Of a DNA stretch of 64,000 nucleotides, positions 50,448 through 59,229 are shown in pieces. The stretch's first letter is position 1. Every line of letters starts with the position of its first letter. The position numbers and the translations under genes are program-made. The DNA lies in the NCBI GenBank assembly GCA_038040325.1, contig JBBPIM010000002.1:1-64000 (forward strand). Reading direction: 5' to 3'. Under the pieces are notes generated by a model. That model made no database searches, was not told the DNA's origin, and was given only the letters and a program-made list of their open reading frames with translations. Source of the DNA: Mayfieldus profundus. GTDB lineage: Bacteria > Actinomycetota > Thermoleophilia > Solirubrobacterales > 70-9.

Positions 50448-50687
50448 TCAGGAGAACAGCTCGAGAAAGTCGTTGTAGTAGTAGACGACCGCCAGGCCGA
50501 CGAGGACGCCTACCAGCACCAGCGCGACGAGTACGAAAAGCGACATAAAGCTGGCCGCCGCCTTCTCCCAGGCACGGCCATAGGAGCCCAGCGCCGGGAC
50601 CAGGATCAGGCCGACGAAAGCGACCAGGCTGATCAGCCCGGCGCCGCCGAACAGCAGGTACTCAGTGCCGACTTGCGCCAGTGGCAC
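50448..50687 (-). CDS. Small two-helix membrane protein
   Basis: The 79-residue protein has two long hydrophobic helices (YLLFGGAGLISLVAFVGLIL and FMSLFVLVALVLVGVLVGLA) and the end VVYYYNDFLELFS. A Gly-rich polar loop (GSYGRAWEKAAAS) separates them. The family is not recognised. GTG 50687 is the only good start. It lies between the PucR regulator and the DedA-PAP2 gene in the same direction, 17 and 30 bp from them. Confidence 0.7.
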   Translation of the reverse strand: MPLAQVGTEYLLFGGAGLISLVAFVGLILVPALGSYGRAWEKAAASFMSLFVLVALVLVGVLVGLAVVYYYNDFLELFS

Positions 50688-50717
50688 CGGGCCGATGGGG
50701 TCGCGAGGTCACCGATC

Positions 50718-52211
50718 TCATTCTGTCGCAGCGGCACGGCGACCGCTGTTTCGAAGCTGGGTAGCAACGAGCATCACCGCTGCGCAGGCCGAGAACGCGG
50801 AGATGCCGAGGCCCCAACCGGCGCTGACGTCGCTCAGGTAGTGGACCTGCAGATACACGCGCGAGAGCCCGATCAGGGCGGCGACCGCGATCGCGGACCC
50901 GACCAGGAGGCTGGCCCGCGCCATCCCGGGACGCAGCCTGATGGCGATCGTGGCCGCCAGCCAGACGTAGAACGTGGAGTAGGCGGCATGCCCGCTGGGG
51001 AACGAGTCTCCCTGGGCCGAGACCAGCCCACCGGCGGGACGGGGTCGCCCCACCTCCTCCTTGAGGATGTCGAGGGTGAAGAGAACGATCAGCATTCCCG
51101 CGACCAGGACCCAGAACTCCGGCCAGTACCCGCGCGCGCCCAGGGCCACCGCGCAGGCGAGGCTGAGCGTCAGCACCACCCCCGGCGAGCCGAGGTCGGT
51201 GATCAACTTGGCGATGTCGGTGAGCCAGCCCGTCTGGATGCTCTGGGCCGCATCGAGGGCGGTCATGTCACCCCCCGTCGGGCCGGGGTCGCCGCTGATC
51301 ACCGCGGTGTAGGAGACCAGCACGAAGAGCCCGACGGAGAGCATCGCCATCAGCGTGGTGAACTCCAGGCCGAATGTCCCCCCCGGGGTGACCCGGTTCC
51401 AGATGAAGCGGCCCTGGGGCGTCAGCCGGCGCCCCAGGGCCACCAGCCAGCGGGTGGCGTGGCGGCGCTCCATCCAGGCCACCGCCCGGCGCCGGTTCTC
51501 GGCAACCCTAAGGCGGCGGACCGCGATCACCACCGCGACCACGACGAGGATCGTGGTCGCCAGCAGGAAGGCGCCGCGGCCCGCGTAGCGGGCAGCCTGG
51601 TCGATGCTGCGCGAGAAGAAGTAGCCGACCAGGATGTGGGCGGTCGCCCAGACCCCGGTCCCGAGAATGCTGTAGGGAACGAAGGCGCGGTAGCGCATCC
51701 CCGAGCTGCCGGCCACGAACGGCGCCAGCGCCCGCACCAGGCCGATGAAGCGCCCGATCAGGATCGTCTTTCCTCCGTGGCGGCGGAAGTAGCCCTCGAC
51801 GCCGCGGAAGCGCTCGTTGCTGATCCCGACCCTGGGGCCGTTGCGCAGCACGAAATCGCGGCCGAGGCGGCGGCCGATGAAGAAGCTGGTGGTGTCTCCG
51901 GCCCAGGCCGAGAGCCAGGCGATCGCCAGCAGCAGGAAGAGCTCGATCTCGCCCTGGCCGGCGACCGCTCCACCGAGCAGCATCACGGTTTCGCCCGGCA
52001 CCACCAGCCCGACGAATGCCCCGGTCTCCAGGAACGCGAAGCCGCCGACCAGCAGGTAGGTCCATTTGCCGAGTGCCTGCGAGATGTCCTGCAGCAGCTG
52101 CTGCAGGTCGTCGTGCGGGATCAGCCGGCTGATCGCGACGTAGAAGCCGACGACCGCCAGCACGATCAGGGCGATCGTGATCCGGCCGCGCCGTCCCTCG
52201 GGCAGCCTCAC
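50718..52211 (-). CDS. DedA-PAP2 fusion: membrane transporter-like domain plus lipid phosphatase
   Basis: The 497-residue protein has an N-terminal DedA/SNARE-associated domain (about 35-200): ETGAFVGLVVPGETVMLLGG, GRRLGRDFVLRNGPRVG and the signature GRFIGLVRALAPFVAGSSGM. The C-terminal PAP2 phosphatase (about 290-480) has the three motifs KEEVGRPRP, PSGHAAYS and SRVYLQVHYLSD. DedA proteins flip undecaprenyl phosphate and PAP2 enzymes remove phosphate from undecaprenyl pyrophosphate, so the fusion suggests lipid-carrier recycling in one protein. ATG 52211 overlaps the ispE stop by 4 nt, and ispE makes the same isoprenoid precursors. Confidence 0.92.
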   Translation of the reverse strand: MRLPEGRRGRITIALIVLAVVGFYVAISRLIPHDDLQQLLQDISQALGKWTYLLVGGFAFLETGAFVGLVVPGETVMLLGGAVAGQGEIELFLLLAIAWLSAWAGDTTSFFIGRRLGRDFVLRNGPRVGISNERFRGVEGYFRRHGGKTILIGRFIGLVRALAPFVAGSSGMRYRAFVPYSILGTGVWATAHILVGYFFSRSIDQAARYAGRGAFLLATTILVVVAVVIAVRRLRVAENRRRAVAWMERRHATRWLVALGRRLTPQGRFIWNRVTPGGTFGLEFTTLMAMLSVGLFVLVSYTAVISGDPGPTGGDMTALDAAQSIQTGWLTDIAKLITDLGSPGVVLTLSLACAVALGARGYWPEFWVLVAGMLIVLFTLDILKEEVGRPRPAGGLVSAQGDSFPSGHAAYSTFYVWLAATIAIRLRPGMARASLLVGSAIAVAALIGLSRVYLQVHYLSDVSAGWGLGISAFSACAAVMLVATQLRNSGRRAAATE

Positions 52212-53038
52212 GGCGACTCCCGCGGGCCGCAGACGATCGCCTCGGGCCGGCCGATCGCGCCTGCGGCTTCCGCGGCCGTGTCGAGGTCCGCGAACAGACC
52301 GAATGCGGTCGGCCCCGAGCCGGTGATCAGGGCCCGCGCGGCGCCGGCGGCGCGCAGCGCGTCGAGCGAGCCGGCGATGCTCGGCCTCAGGGACAGCGCG
52401 GCCGGCTCGAGGTCGTTGACCAGCAACTCGGCGTAGTCGAGCGGGGAGGCGCCCGAGCCCGCCGCCTCGCGGATGCGGCCGCGATGGGCGGCCAGCTCGG
52501 TGTCAACTCGACCGAGCCCGAGCCGGTCCGCCTCGGCGAAGACTTCTGCCGTCGCGAGCCCCGTGGAGTGGGGAAGCAGCACCAGGGCATGGTCGCCGGG
52601 CGGTGGCAACGGCTCGACGAGCTCGCCGGCACCGCCGACCAGCGCGAAGCCTGGATCCAGCTGCGAGGGGACGTCGGCCCCGATCGCGGCGGCCAGCTCG
52701 GTCAGCCCGTCCAGCTCCCCTGCGGCGAGTCGCAGCACGGCGGCCGCATCGGCGCTGCCGCCACCGAGCCCGCCGGCGAGCGGTATCCGCTTCTCGATCT
52801 CGAGCCGCAGCGGCGGGCCATCCCAGCCCCGCTCGCGCAGTGCGGCGAGCGCCCGCACGGCGAGGTTCCGGCCCTCCACGCCCTCGCAGATCACATCGTC
52901 ACGGTCCGACTCGCTGACCTCGATCCGGTCCACCAGGGTGAGCGGCTCGAAAATCGAGCAGAGCTCGTGCAGGCCGTCCTCCCGGGCCGATCCGAGATAG
53001 AGGCAGAGGTTCAGCTTTGCGGGGGCAATGAGAAGCAC
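52208..53038 (-). CDS. ispE: 4-diphosphocytidyl-2-C-methyl-D-erythritol kinase
   Basis: The 276-residue GHMP kinase starts LLIAPAKLNLCLYLGSARED. It has the ATP-binding Gly-rich motif KRIPLAGGLGGGSADAAAVL and the C-terminal ALITGSGPTAFGLFADLDTA. It performs the fourth committed step of the MEP pathway. GTG 53038 directly follows the CTCGTT-repeat cluster that covers the end of rsmA. Position beside rsmA is the standard actinobacterial order. Confidence 0.95.
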   Translation of the reverse strand: MLLIAPAKLNLCLYLGSAREDGLHELCSIFEPLTLVDRIEVSESDRDDVICEGVEGRNLAVRALAALRERGWDGPPLRLEIEKRIPLAGGLGGGSADAAAVLRLAAGELDGLTELAAAIGADVPSQLDPGFALVGGAGELVEPLPPPGDHALVLLPHSTGLATAEVFAEADRLGLGRVDTELAAHRGRIREAAGSGASPLDYAELLVNDLEPAALSLRPSIAGSLDALRAAGAARALITGSGPTAFGLFADLDTAAEAAGAIGRPEAIVCGPRESP

Positions 53039-53070
53039 GTTGCTCGTGGCTCGTTACTCGTTGCTCGGGA
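53038..53070. repeat. CTCGTT-type repeat cluster over the rsmA stop
   Basis: CGTTGCT, CGTGGCT, CGTTACT, CGTTGCT units follow one another between ispE and the last rsmA codons; the rsmA stop (TAA, 53054-53056) and its final PSNE residues lie inside the cluster. Confidence 0.65.
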
Positions 53071-53842
53071 GAAGCTTCGCGGTGAGGTCGACGAACTGCT
53101 GGGGGGAGAGGGATTCGGCGCGCGCGTCCTCCGGCAGGCCCAGCTCCACCAATGCCGCCCGGACGGCGTCGAGCCGCCCGGGCACGGCCAGCTCCAGCGA
53201 TCGCGCCAACGACTTGCGCCGGTGGGCGAAGCCTCCGCGAACCAGTGCCCGCACCGGCTCTGGCGCCGCCGGCCCGACGCGGCGCAGTCGCAACAGCGCC
53301 GACCCGACGCGAGGGCGCGGCACGAACACGGCCGGGTCGATGCGACGCAGCACCTCGACCTGCGCGGCGAGCTGAACCAGCACGCTGGGGCCGCCGTAGG
53401 TGCGGCCACCGGGCTCGGCCGCGAGTCGGTCGGCGATCTCGCCCTGCACCATCACGGTCCAGCTCCGCACCCCGGGCATCTGCTCGATTGTGCGCAGGAT
53501 CAACGGCGTCGCCACCGAGTACGGCAGGTTCGAAACGACTATTCCGGGGCCCGGATCGAGCGAGGCGAGGTCGAGCTTCATCGCGTCCCCCCAATGAAGG
53601 GTGACGTTGGGGACGGCTGCCAAGCCCGCCAGCTCCGGCTCGAGGCGTCGGTCCAGCTCGATCGCGTGCAGGTGAGCCACCCGCTCGGCGAGCCTCTCGC
53701 TCAGCGACCCGGCCCCGGCCCCCACCTCGAGCACCACGTCGTCTGGCCCGGCGCCGGACTCCCGGACGATCGCCTCCAGCAGATTGGGGTCGGCGAGGAA
53801 GTTCTGTCCGAACGACCTCTGCCGGCGACTCGGGATCACCAT
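53054..53842 (-). CDS. rsmA: 16S rRNA (A1518/A1519) dimethyltransferase
   Basis: The 262-residue KsgA/RsmA protein has RRQRSFGQNFLADPNLLEAI, SAM-binding VLEVGAGAGSLSERLAERV and the catalytic motif IVVSNLPYSVATPLIL. The C-terminal rRNA-binding part has VFVPRPRVGSALLRLRRVGP and RRKSLARSLEL. It dimethylates two adenosines near the 3' end of 16S rRNA. ATG 53842 overlaps the tatD stop by 7 nt, so tatD-rsmA-ispE are translated as a chain. Confidence 0.96.
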   Translation of the reverse strand: MVIPSRRQRSFGQNFLADPNLLEAIVRESGAGPDDVVLEVGAGAGSLSERLAERVAHLHAIELDRRLEPELAGLAAVPNVTLHWGDAMKLDLASLDPGPGIVVSNLPYSVATPLILRTIEQMPGVRSWTVMVQGEIADRLAAEPGGRTYGGPSVLVQLAAQVEVLRRIDPAVFVPRPRVGSALLRLRRVGPAAPEPVRALVRGGFAHRRKSLARSLELAVPGRLDAVRAALVELGLPEDARAESLSPQQFVDLTAKLLPSNE

Positions 53843-54621
53843 CCGAACACCTTCGCCGCGTTGCGTTCGACGACCCGCTCCAGCTCCGCGTAGGTGACGC
53901 CTCGAACCTCCGCCAGCGCCTCGGCGGTGGCGACGACGTGGGCGGGCTGGTTCGGCTTGCCGCGAACCGGCTGCGGTGCCAGAAACGGCGCATCGGTCTC
54001 GACCAGCAGCAGCTCCTCCGGTACCTGGGCGGCGGATTCGCGCAACCCGGACGCCTTCGGGTAGGTGAGATTGCCGGCAAACGAGCAGTACCAGGCATTT
54101 TCGGTGGCCTCCATCACCCGCTCGCTGGCGGAGAAGCAATGAAGGACCACCGTCACGCCATCGGCGAGCCGCCCGAGCATCTCAAAGGTGTCCTCCACCG
54201 CCCCGCCGCGCGGCTGCGGGTCGGCGCCCAGCTGCGAATCTCGCATATGGATAACCAGCGGCAGGCCGGCGCGCCGGGCGATCTCGATCTGGGCCTCGAA
54301 CGCCGCCCGCTGGTCGTCGCGCGGCGCGCGGTCGCGGTAGTAGTCGAGCCCGGTCTCGCCGATCGCCCGCACCCGCGGGTGCTCGGCCAGCGCCTCGATA
54401 TCGGCAGCGGCCGACTCGTCGAACCCCATGGCGGAGTTGGGGTGGCGGCCGACACTCGCGTAGACCTCGTCGGCGGCATCGGCCGCCGCGATCGCGGCGC
54501 GGTTGGAGGCCTCGTCCATTCCCACGTCGAGGATGCGGTCCACTCCGGCATCGCGCGCGGCGCCGACCAGCTCCGCCTGCGGCGGCTCGCAAACTCCCAG
54601 GTGTGCGTGGGTGTCCACCAT
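53836..54621 (-). CDS. tatD: TatD-family metal-dependent deoxyribonuclease
   Basis: The 261-residue amidohydrolase-fold protein has MVDTHAHLGVCEPPQ (metal HxH), SVGRHPNSAMGFDE, RAIGETGLDYYRDRAPRDDQ (Glu ligand), LPLVIHMRDSQLGAD, VVLHCFSAS and the C-terminal LLLVETDAPFLAPQPVRGKP followed by NQPAHVV. It acts as a 3'-5' exonuclease or quality-control DNase. ATG 54621 gives the family start. It is followed by rsmA with a 7-nt overlap. Confidence 0.94.
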   Translation of the reverse strand: MVDTHAHLGVCEPPQAELVGAARDAGVDRILDVGMDEASNRAAIAAADAADEVYASVGRHPNSAMGFDESAAADIEALAEHPRVRAIGETGLDYYRDRAPRDDQRAAFEAQIEIARRAGLPLVIHMRDSQLGADPQPRGGAVEDTFEMLGRLADGVTVVLHCFSASERVMEATENAWYCSFAGNLTYPKASGLRESAAQVPEELLLVETDAPFLAPQPVRGKPNQPAHVVATAEALAEVRGVTYAELERVVERNAAKVFGW

Positions 54622-54729
54622 CGCCGGGAGTCTAGGTCCGCCCGCGGGTCGGCCCGAGGGACAGCGCCGGGCCACGGCAATCGGAGCTGCCCGGGCGCCC
54701 GACGGGGATAATGCGCTCCAGGAAGCGTG

Positions 54730-56016
54730 ATGCGAGCGCAAGCGAAACGGCGCGGGGGCGCGATCGCGGCGATGGCCGCGGCGCTTGCCTGCGCGCTGCC
54801 GGCTGCAGCGCCCGGCGATGCGCGGGCGTCGACGCTGGTCACCTGGACGACCAGGAGCGACTTCGTGGACCCGGCCAATGTCCAGTTCAACAACCCCCCG
54901 CCGGGGGCGCCGGCCCGCCAGCCGGCCCTGCGGGTGAACGTGCTGCTCCCCGACGGCTTCACGCGCCAGCGGCGCTGGCCGGTGCTCTACCTCCTGCACG
55001 GACACGGCGACGCCTATGACTACTGGGCGAACCCGGAGCGCGGCGACCTGCTCGACGTCGCCGCCGGCTTCCCCGGGATCGTGGTGATGCCGGAGGGGGG
55101 GCGCGGCTGGTACGTCAACTGGTGGAACAGCGGGCGCCGGGCCGGCCCCGCCTGGGAGCGCTATCACCTCGATGAGCTGATCCCGCTCGTCGAGAAGCGT
55201 CTGCCGATTCGCCGTGCCCGTCGCTGGCATGCGATCGCCGGGCTCTCGATGGGCGGCGAGGGAGCGCTCTTCTACGCCAGCCAGCGACCGGGCTACTTCG
55301 GCTCAGCCGCCTCGTTCTCCGGCGCGATCTCGATCCAGAGGCCGGAATGGCCATCGGGCTTCGACACGCAGGGCGAGAAACACCTCGACGTCTTCGGCGA
55401 CCCCCAGGCCCAGCGCTTCTACTGGACCGGTCACAACCCCACGGCGCTGACCGACAACCTCGAGCACACGCGGCTCTACGTCACCGTCGGCGACGGAGTC
55501 CCCGACCCGTCCCGTCCAAACGAGATCGGCAACCTGTTCGGCCAGGTCGCCGAGGTGGAGCTCGCCCAGCACGCCTCGGACTTCGCGACGGCGGCGCGCG
55601 GGTCCGGGGCCGACGTGACCTACGTCCCCCGCCAGGGCATCCACGACTGGCCCTACTGGCGCCGGCATCTGGCCGACGCGATCGGCTGGGACTTCTTCGG
55701 GCCGGTCGAGAGACGCCCGCGCAGCTGGACCTTCGACACCGTTGCCGAGACCGGTGAGATGTGGGGCCTGCGCTTCCGCTTCTTCGACCCCCCCGCGACG
55801 CTGGCGCACTTCTCCATGGAGGGCCGCCGGCTCGAGCTCACGACGGGCGGAACGGTGCGGCTGCGAACGCCGTCGGGCTGCCGCTTCGCTCTGCCGGGCG
55901 CGGTGTCGGTCGCGACGCTGCCCCGCGGCTACTCGCGGAGGCCGAAGGGCCGCCGTGCCCGCGCCCGGGCGAAGCGGCGCTGCAGAAACATGGGCATCAT
56001 CGGGGTCGTGCCGTGA
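54730..56016 (+). CDS. Secreted esterase D / antigen-85-like alpha/beta hydrolase
   Basis: The 428-residue protein has a signal peptide (AIAAMAAALACALPAAAPGD). The esterase domain has VNVLLPDGFTRQRRWPVLYL, LHGHGDAYDYW, nucleophile elbow IAGLSMGGEGALFYA and an acid/His region ending QGIHDWPYWRRHLADAIGWD. A C-terminal beta-rich domain of about 90 residues ends in a strongly basic tail (RRPKGRRARARAKRRCRN). It resembles esterase D and mycolyltransferase-type proteins; a wall-lipid or ester substrate is likely but not proven. ATG 54730 fits the AGGAAG box better than GTG 54727. Confidence 0.88.
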   Translation: MRAQAKRRGGAIAAMAAALACALPAAAPGDARASTLVTWTTRSDFVDPANVQFNNPPPGAPARQPALRVNVLLPDGFTRQRRWPVLYLLHGHGDAYDYWANPERGDLLDVAAGFPGIVVMPEGGRGWYVNWWNSGRRAGPAWERYHLDELIPLVEKRLPIRRARRWHAIAGLSMGGEGALFYASQRPGYFGSAASFSGAISIQRPEWPSGFDTQGEKHLDVFGDPQAQRFYWTGHNPTALTDNLEHTRLYVTVGDGVPDPSRPNEIGNLFGQVAEVELAQHASDFATAARGSGADVTYVPRQGIHDWPYWRRHLADAIGWDFFGPVERRPRSWTFDTVAETGEMWGLRFRFFDPPATLAHFSMEGRRLELTTGGTVRLRTPSGCRFALPGAVSVATLPRGYSRRPKGRRARARAKRRCRNMGIIGVVP

Positions 56017-56023
56017 CCTCGAA

Positions 56024-57535
56024 CTAGGACGGGCTCTCGAGCTCGATCTTCGGGAACAGGGGGGGCGGCTTCTGCACCGATTGGCCCCCACCCCGCGAGC
56101 CCAGCTCGGCCAGCTCGCGGCCCTCCTCCGCCAGCGCCGCCAGCAGCTTCTCCGCGCTCGCCGGCAGGTAGGGCACCAGAAGCAGCGTCGTCACCCGCAG
56201 CCCCTCGGCGAGGTTGTAGAGCACCTGGTCGAGCCGCTGCGCGTCACCGTCCTCCTTGGCGAGGTCCCAGGGGCGCGTCTCCTCGACGTACTGGTTCAGC
56301 CGCCGCACAAGCTTCCAGCACACCTCCAGCGCCTGGCTCAGCTCGGCGATGTCGAGTAGCTCGCGCACCCTTCCCGGCGCCCCCTCGAAGGCGCCGGCCA
56401 GCTCCGGGTCGACGGCGGCGTCGGGAACCGTCCCGTCGCGGTAGCGGTCGATCATCGCCAGGGTGCGGCTGGCGAGGTTGCCGTACTCGTTGGCCAACTC
56501 CGTCTCGTACCGCGCCTCGAACCCGGCCGCCGAGACCGAGCCGTCCTGGCCGAACGAGACCTCGCGGAAGCAGTAGTAGCGCAGCGCGTCTGCGCCGAAA
56601 CGGTCGATCGCCGCCTCGGGGTCGAGCACGTTTCCCAGCGACTTCGACATCTTCTTCTCGCCCATCAGCAGGTAGCCGTGGATCACCATCCGCTTCGGCG
56701 GCTCGTACTCGCCGGCGATCAGCAGCGCGGGCCAGATCACCGCGTGGAATTTGAGGATGTCCTTGGCCAGGACGTGGTAGTCGGCCGGCCAGAACTTCGC
56801 GGTGAGGTCCTCGCCCTCGCGGGCGAAGGTGAGCGCGGTGACGTAGTTGAGCAGAGCGTCGAACCACACGTACATGCGCTGGCTCGGGTCCCAGGGCAGC
56901 CCCATCCCCCACTTCAGCCGCGCCCGCGACAGCGACACGTCCTCCAGGCCCTGCTTGATGAAGGCGACCGCCTCATTGCGGCGGAACTCGGGGACGACGA
57001 AGTCCGGCCGTTCCTCGTATAGCCGCTCCAGCTGCTCCTGAAACGAGGAGAGCCGGAAAAACCAGTTCTCCTCCTTCTCTCGCTCCAGCCGGATCTCGTG
57101 GATCGGACAGGTGTTGTCGGGGCCGAGCTCGCGCTCGGTCTTGAAGTCGGCGCAGCGAGGGCAGTACCACCCCTCGTAGGTGCCCTCGTATACGTGCCCG
57201 TTGTCGTGGACGCGCTGCATGATCTCCGCCACCTTTGCCTCGTGGCGCGGGTCCGAGGTGCGAATGAAGAAGTCGTTGGTGGCCTCCACGCGGGCCGCCA
57301 TGCGCTCGAACTTCGGGGCGTTGCGGTCGGCCAGCTCCTGCGGGGTGACCCCCTCCCGCTCGGCGGCCAGCTCGACCGGCTCGCCGTGCTCGTCGGTCCC
57401 GGTGAGAAAGAAGACGTCCTCGCCGCGCTGGCGCATGTGACGGGCCAGCACGTCCGCCGCCATCGTCGAGTAGGCGTGACCGAGATGCGGCTCGCCGTTG
57501 ACGTAGTAGATCGGGGTGGTGACGTAGAAGGCCAC
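56024..57535 (-). CDS. metG: Methionyl-tRNA synthetase
   Basis: The 503-residue class I synthetase has the HIGH-type motif YYVNGEPHLGHAYST, a zinc knuckle (GWYCPRCADFKTERELGPDN plus TCPIHE), KMSKS in LLMGEKKMSKSLGNVLDPEA and an anticodon-binding helical C-terminus. The extra tRNA-binding C-terminal domain of longer MetRS forms is absent, as usual in Actinomycetota. Start ATG 57535 (MAFYVTTPIYYV). It is convergent with the esterase gene, 7 bp apart. Confidence 0.97.
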   Translation of the reverse strand: MAFYVTTPIYYVNGEPHLGHAYSTMAADVLARHMRQRGEDVFFLTGTDEHGEPVELAAEREGVTPQELADRNAPKFERMAARVEATNDFFIRTSDPRHEAKVAEIMQRVHDNGHVYEGTYEGWYCPRCADFKTERELGPDNTCPIHEIRLEREKEENWFFRLSSFQEQLERLYEERPDFVVPEFRRNEAVAFIKQGLEDVSLSRARLKWGMGLPWDPSQRMYVWFDALLNYVTALTFAREGEDLTAKFWPADYHVLAKDILKFHAVIWPALLIAGEYEPPKRMVIHGYLLMGEKKMSKSLGNVLDPEAAIDRFGADALRYYCFREVSFGQDGSVSAAGFEARYETELANEYGNLASRTLAMIDRYRDGTVPDAAVDPELAGAFEGAPGRVRELLDIAELSQALEVCWKLVRRLNQYVEETRPWDLAKEDGDAQRLDQVLYNLAEGLRVTTLLLVPYLPASAEKLLAALAEEGRELAELGSRGGGQSVQKPPPLFPKIELESPS

Positions 57536-57593
57536 GGCGGCGGAGCATAGTCAGCCGGACTCCGCGTCCTGCCTGGGGGATACTTCCGCTCCG

Positions 57594-58037
57594 ATGCAGG
57601 GCATCACGCAGCGCCTCTATCAGGAAGCCTTCAACCGGTTCACCGACCTTCACACGGCCGCCTACCGCGTCACGCGCGGACGCGTCGGGGGCACGATCCG
57701 CGGCGCGCCGATCGTCCTCGTCGATCACCTGGGCCGCAAGAGCGGCAAGCACCGAACCACCCCGCTGCTCTACCTCCCGGACGGCGACGACGTAGTCGTG
57801 ATCGCCTCCAAGGGCGGCTCCCACAGGCACCCCGCCTGGTGGCTGAACCTGCGCGAGATGGACGAGACCGAGATCCAGATCGGTCGGGAGCAGCGACGCG
57901 TCAAGGTGCGCGAGGCAAGCCCCGCGGAGCGTGAACGCCTCTGGCCCCAGGTGGTGGAGATGTACGCGAATTACGCCGAGTACCAGAAGCGAACCGACCG
58001 CGAGATCCCGCTGGGGATCCTCAGCCCGGTCGGTTGA
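57594..58037 (+). CDS. F420-dependent (DUF385 / Ddn-like) nitroreductase-family protein
   Basis: The 147-residue split-barrel protein has the family motif PIVLVDHLGRKSGKHRTTPL, LLYLPDGDDVVVIASKGGSH, HPAWWLNLRE and a C-terminal VEMYANYAEYQKRTDREIPL. Members bind deazaflavin F420 and reduce various small molecules; Mycobacterium Ddn activates nitroimidazoles. F420 use is known in Thermoleophilia. ATG 57594 is the start. It is convergent with the decayed SDR segment, which begins inside its last codons. Confidence 0.9.
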   Translation: MQGITQRLYQEAFNRFTDLHTAAYRVTRGRVGGTIRGAPIVLVDHLGRKSGKHRTTPLLYLPDGDDVVVIASKGGSHRHPAWWLNLREMDETEIQIGREQRRVKVREASPAERERLWPQVVEMYANYAEYQKRTDREIPLGILSPVG

Positions 58038-58214
58038 TCCGCTCCTCGTAGGCGGCCCGGGTCTCGTCGTCGAGCCCGGTCAGTGCTGGGTCTCCGCGCA
58101 ACAGCCGAGCCCGACCCTGGCGCCGGCTTCGCAGAGCAATTCGGCGGTGGCGCGGCCAATGCCGCGCGCCGCACCCGTGACAGCGATCGAGGAGCCCGCC
58201 AGGCTCCCGGACAT
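58021..58214 (-). pseudogene. Internally deleted short-chain dehydrogenase remnant
   Basis: The minus strand starts ATG 58214 (SGSLAGSSIAVTGAARGIG and onward) with the SDR dinucleotide motif TGAARGIG, but after CEAGARVGLG it reads CCAETQH and stops at 58080. In the next frame the sequence continues LTGLDDETRAAYEERINR to a stop at 58021, a plausible SDR C-terminal tail. About 200 central residues, including the NNAG and YxxxK motifs, are missing. It begins at the stop of the neighbouring frameshifted gene (ATGA), so it was once in its operon. Confidence 0.75.
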
Positions 58215-58890
58215 CAGACCGGAGTCTTCAGGGCGAAGTAACCGATCAGCGTGTGTGTGCCGTTGCCCTTGCGCCAGAGGATCTTGCCGAGGTTGGCGCC
58301 TGGCACGATCTCCACAAGCTCGTCGCGGATAGACCTGATCAAAAAGCGCGGGTTGGCCTCGATGTCGTGGTAGTCGATGACCAGGATCTGCTGGCTTGGG
58401 TCGTCGGCGCTCGGCTCCACCCGGGTTTCGAAGTCGAACGCGACGCGGTCTTCTCCCGCTTCCTCGCTGGAGTAGAACGGCCAGATCAGCTTCGTCGGCC
58501 ATCGGGAACTCGAGGCAAGCACGTTGTCGCCGGTGCCCGCGGTCGAATCGAAGCGCTTGCCGAGCCACGGCATCCAGGCGCCGGTCAGCAGCCGCAAGCC
58601 GCGGTCGACCGGGGAGGCGATCAGCGGAGCGACGAGGATGCCCTCTGTCTGCCCCTCGATGCCTTCGGCCGGAATGCCGAGGCCGAACAGCTCATAGAGC
58701 TTTGCGCTGCCGCCGTCGCGGTCGCGTCCCGTTTCTCGCCCAGGTTTTCGAACCATTGCCAGGTTGCGTCGCGGGCATCCTCAGGGCTCGTACGGGCCTG
58801 CTCGCGCAACTCCGCAACGCGCCGCGCAATCGCTGACTGAGCTTTCTCGGCTGCCGGTTCGGCCAGGTGTGCGGTTACCGGGTTCGCCAT
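58214..58890 (-). pseudogene. Conserved hypothetical protein gene with an apparent frameshift
   Basis: From ATG 58890 the frame reads ANPVTAHLAEPAAEKAQSAI and then DATWQWFENLGEKRDATAT, which stops making sense and ends at 58621. In the next frame the continuous sequence GRDRDGGSAKLYELFGLGIP through GTHTLIGYFALKTPV runs to the stop at 58214. The two halves meet near 58725-58740 (around GEK / GRDRDGG). Homologues of this type, as I recall them, are single proteins of about 220 residues. The C-terminal half contains DSTAGTGDN and LVIDYHDIEANPRFLIRSIR, the style of a small ligand-binding beta-barrel. The change may be real or a sequencing error. Confidence 0.6.
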
Positions 58891-58950
58891 CTGATCCTCC
58901 TCCTCCGCGGGACGAGCCGACCCTAGCACGGTCCCGTGGGGCGAAAGCGC

Positions 58951-59199
58951 CTATTCCTGAGCCGAGCGGCGACGGCGCGGTATGCCCGCCGCCTCGGCCA
59001 GCGCCGCCTCGACGTCGGCCAGGATCGCGCGCTCGGAGCGCGAGGCGACCAGCGGCTCGGCGACCCCGTCGACATGCACGTAGGTCCGCCTTCCCTCGCC
59101 GCGATCCTTGGCGGGAAGCGGCACCAGCGCGAAGACGCGGTCGGCGCGCACGAAACGACCGTAACCCAGCGCGACCATGCGTGGCTCTCGTTTGGGCAT
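58951..59199 (-). CDS. RemA-like (DUF370-type) small DNA-binding protein
   Basis: The 82-residue protein reads MVALGYGRFVRADRVFALVP, a loop, RTYVHVDGVAEPLVASRSER, and an acidic helix (ADVEAALAEAAG). The GYGRFVRADRV...ASRSERA pattern is that of RemA/DUF370 proteins, which form ring-shaped DNA-binding oligomers and regulate matrix genes in Bacillus. The first seven residues (MPKREPR) may be an extension, with the family start at ATG 59178. It is followed in the same direction by rsmI after a 30-bp gap at 59199 (upstream). Confidence 0.7.
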   Translation of the reverse strand: MPKREPRMVALGYGRFVRADRVFALVPLPAKDRGEGRRTYVHVDGVAEPLVASRSERAILADVEAALAEAAGIPRRRRSAQE

Positions 59200-59229
59200 C
59201 CGATGTGACCGTACCGTGCCGGGCGCCGC

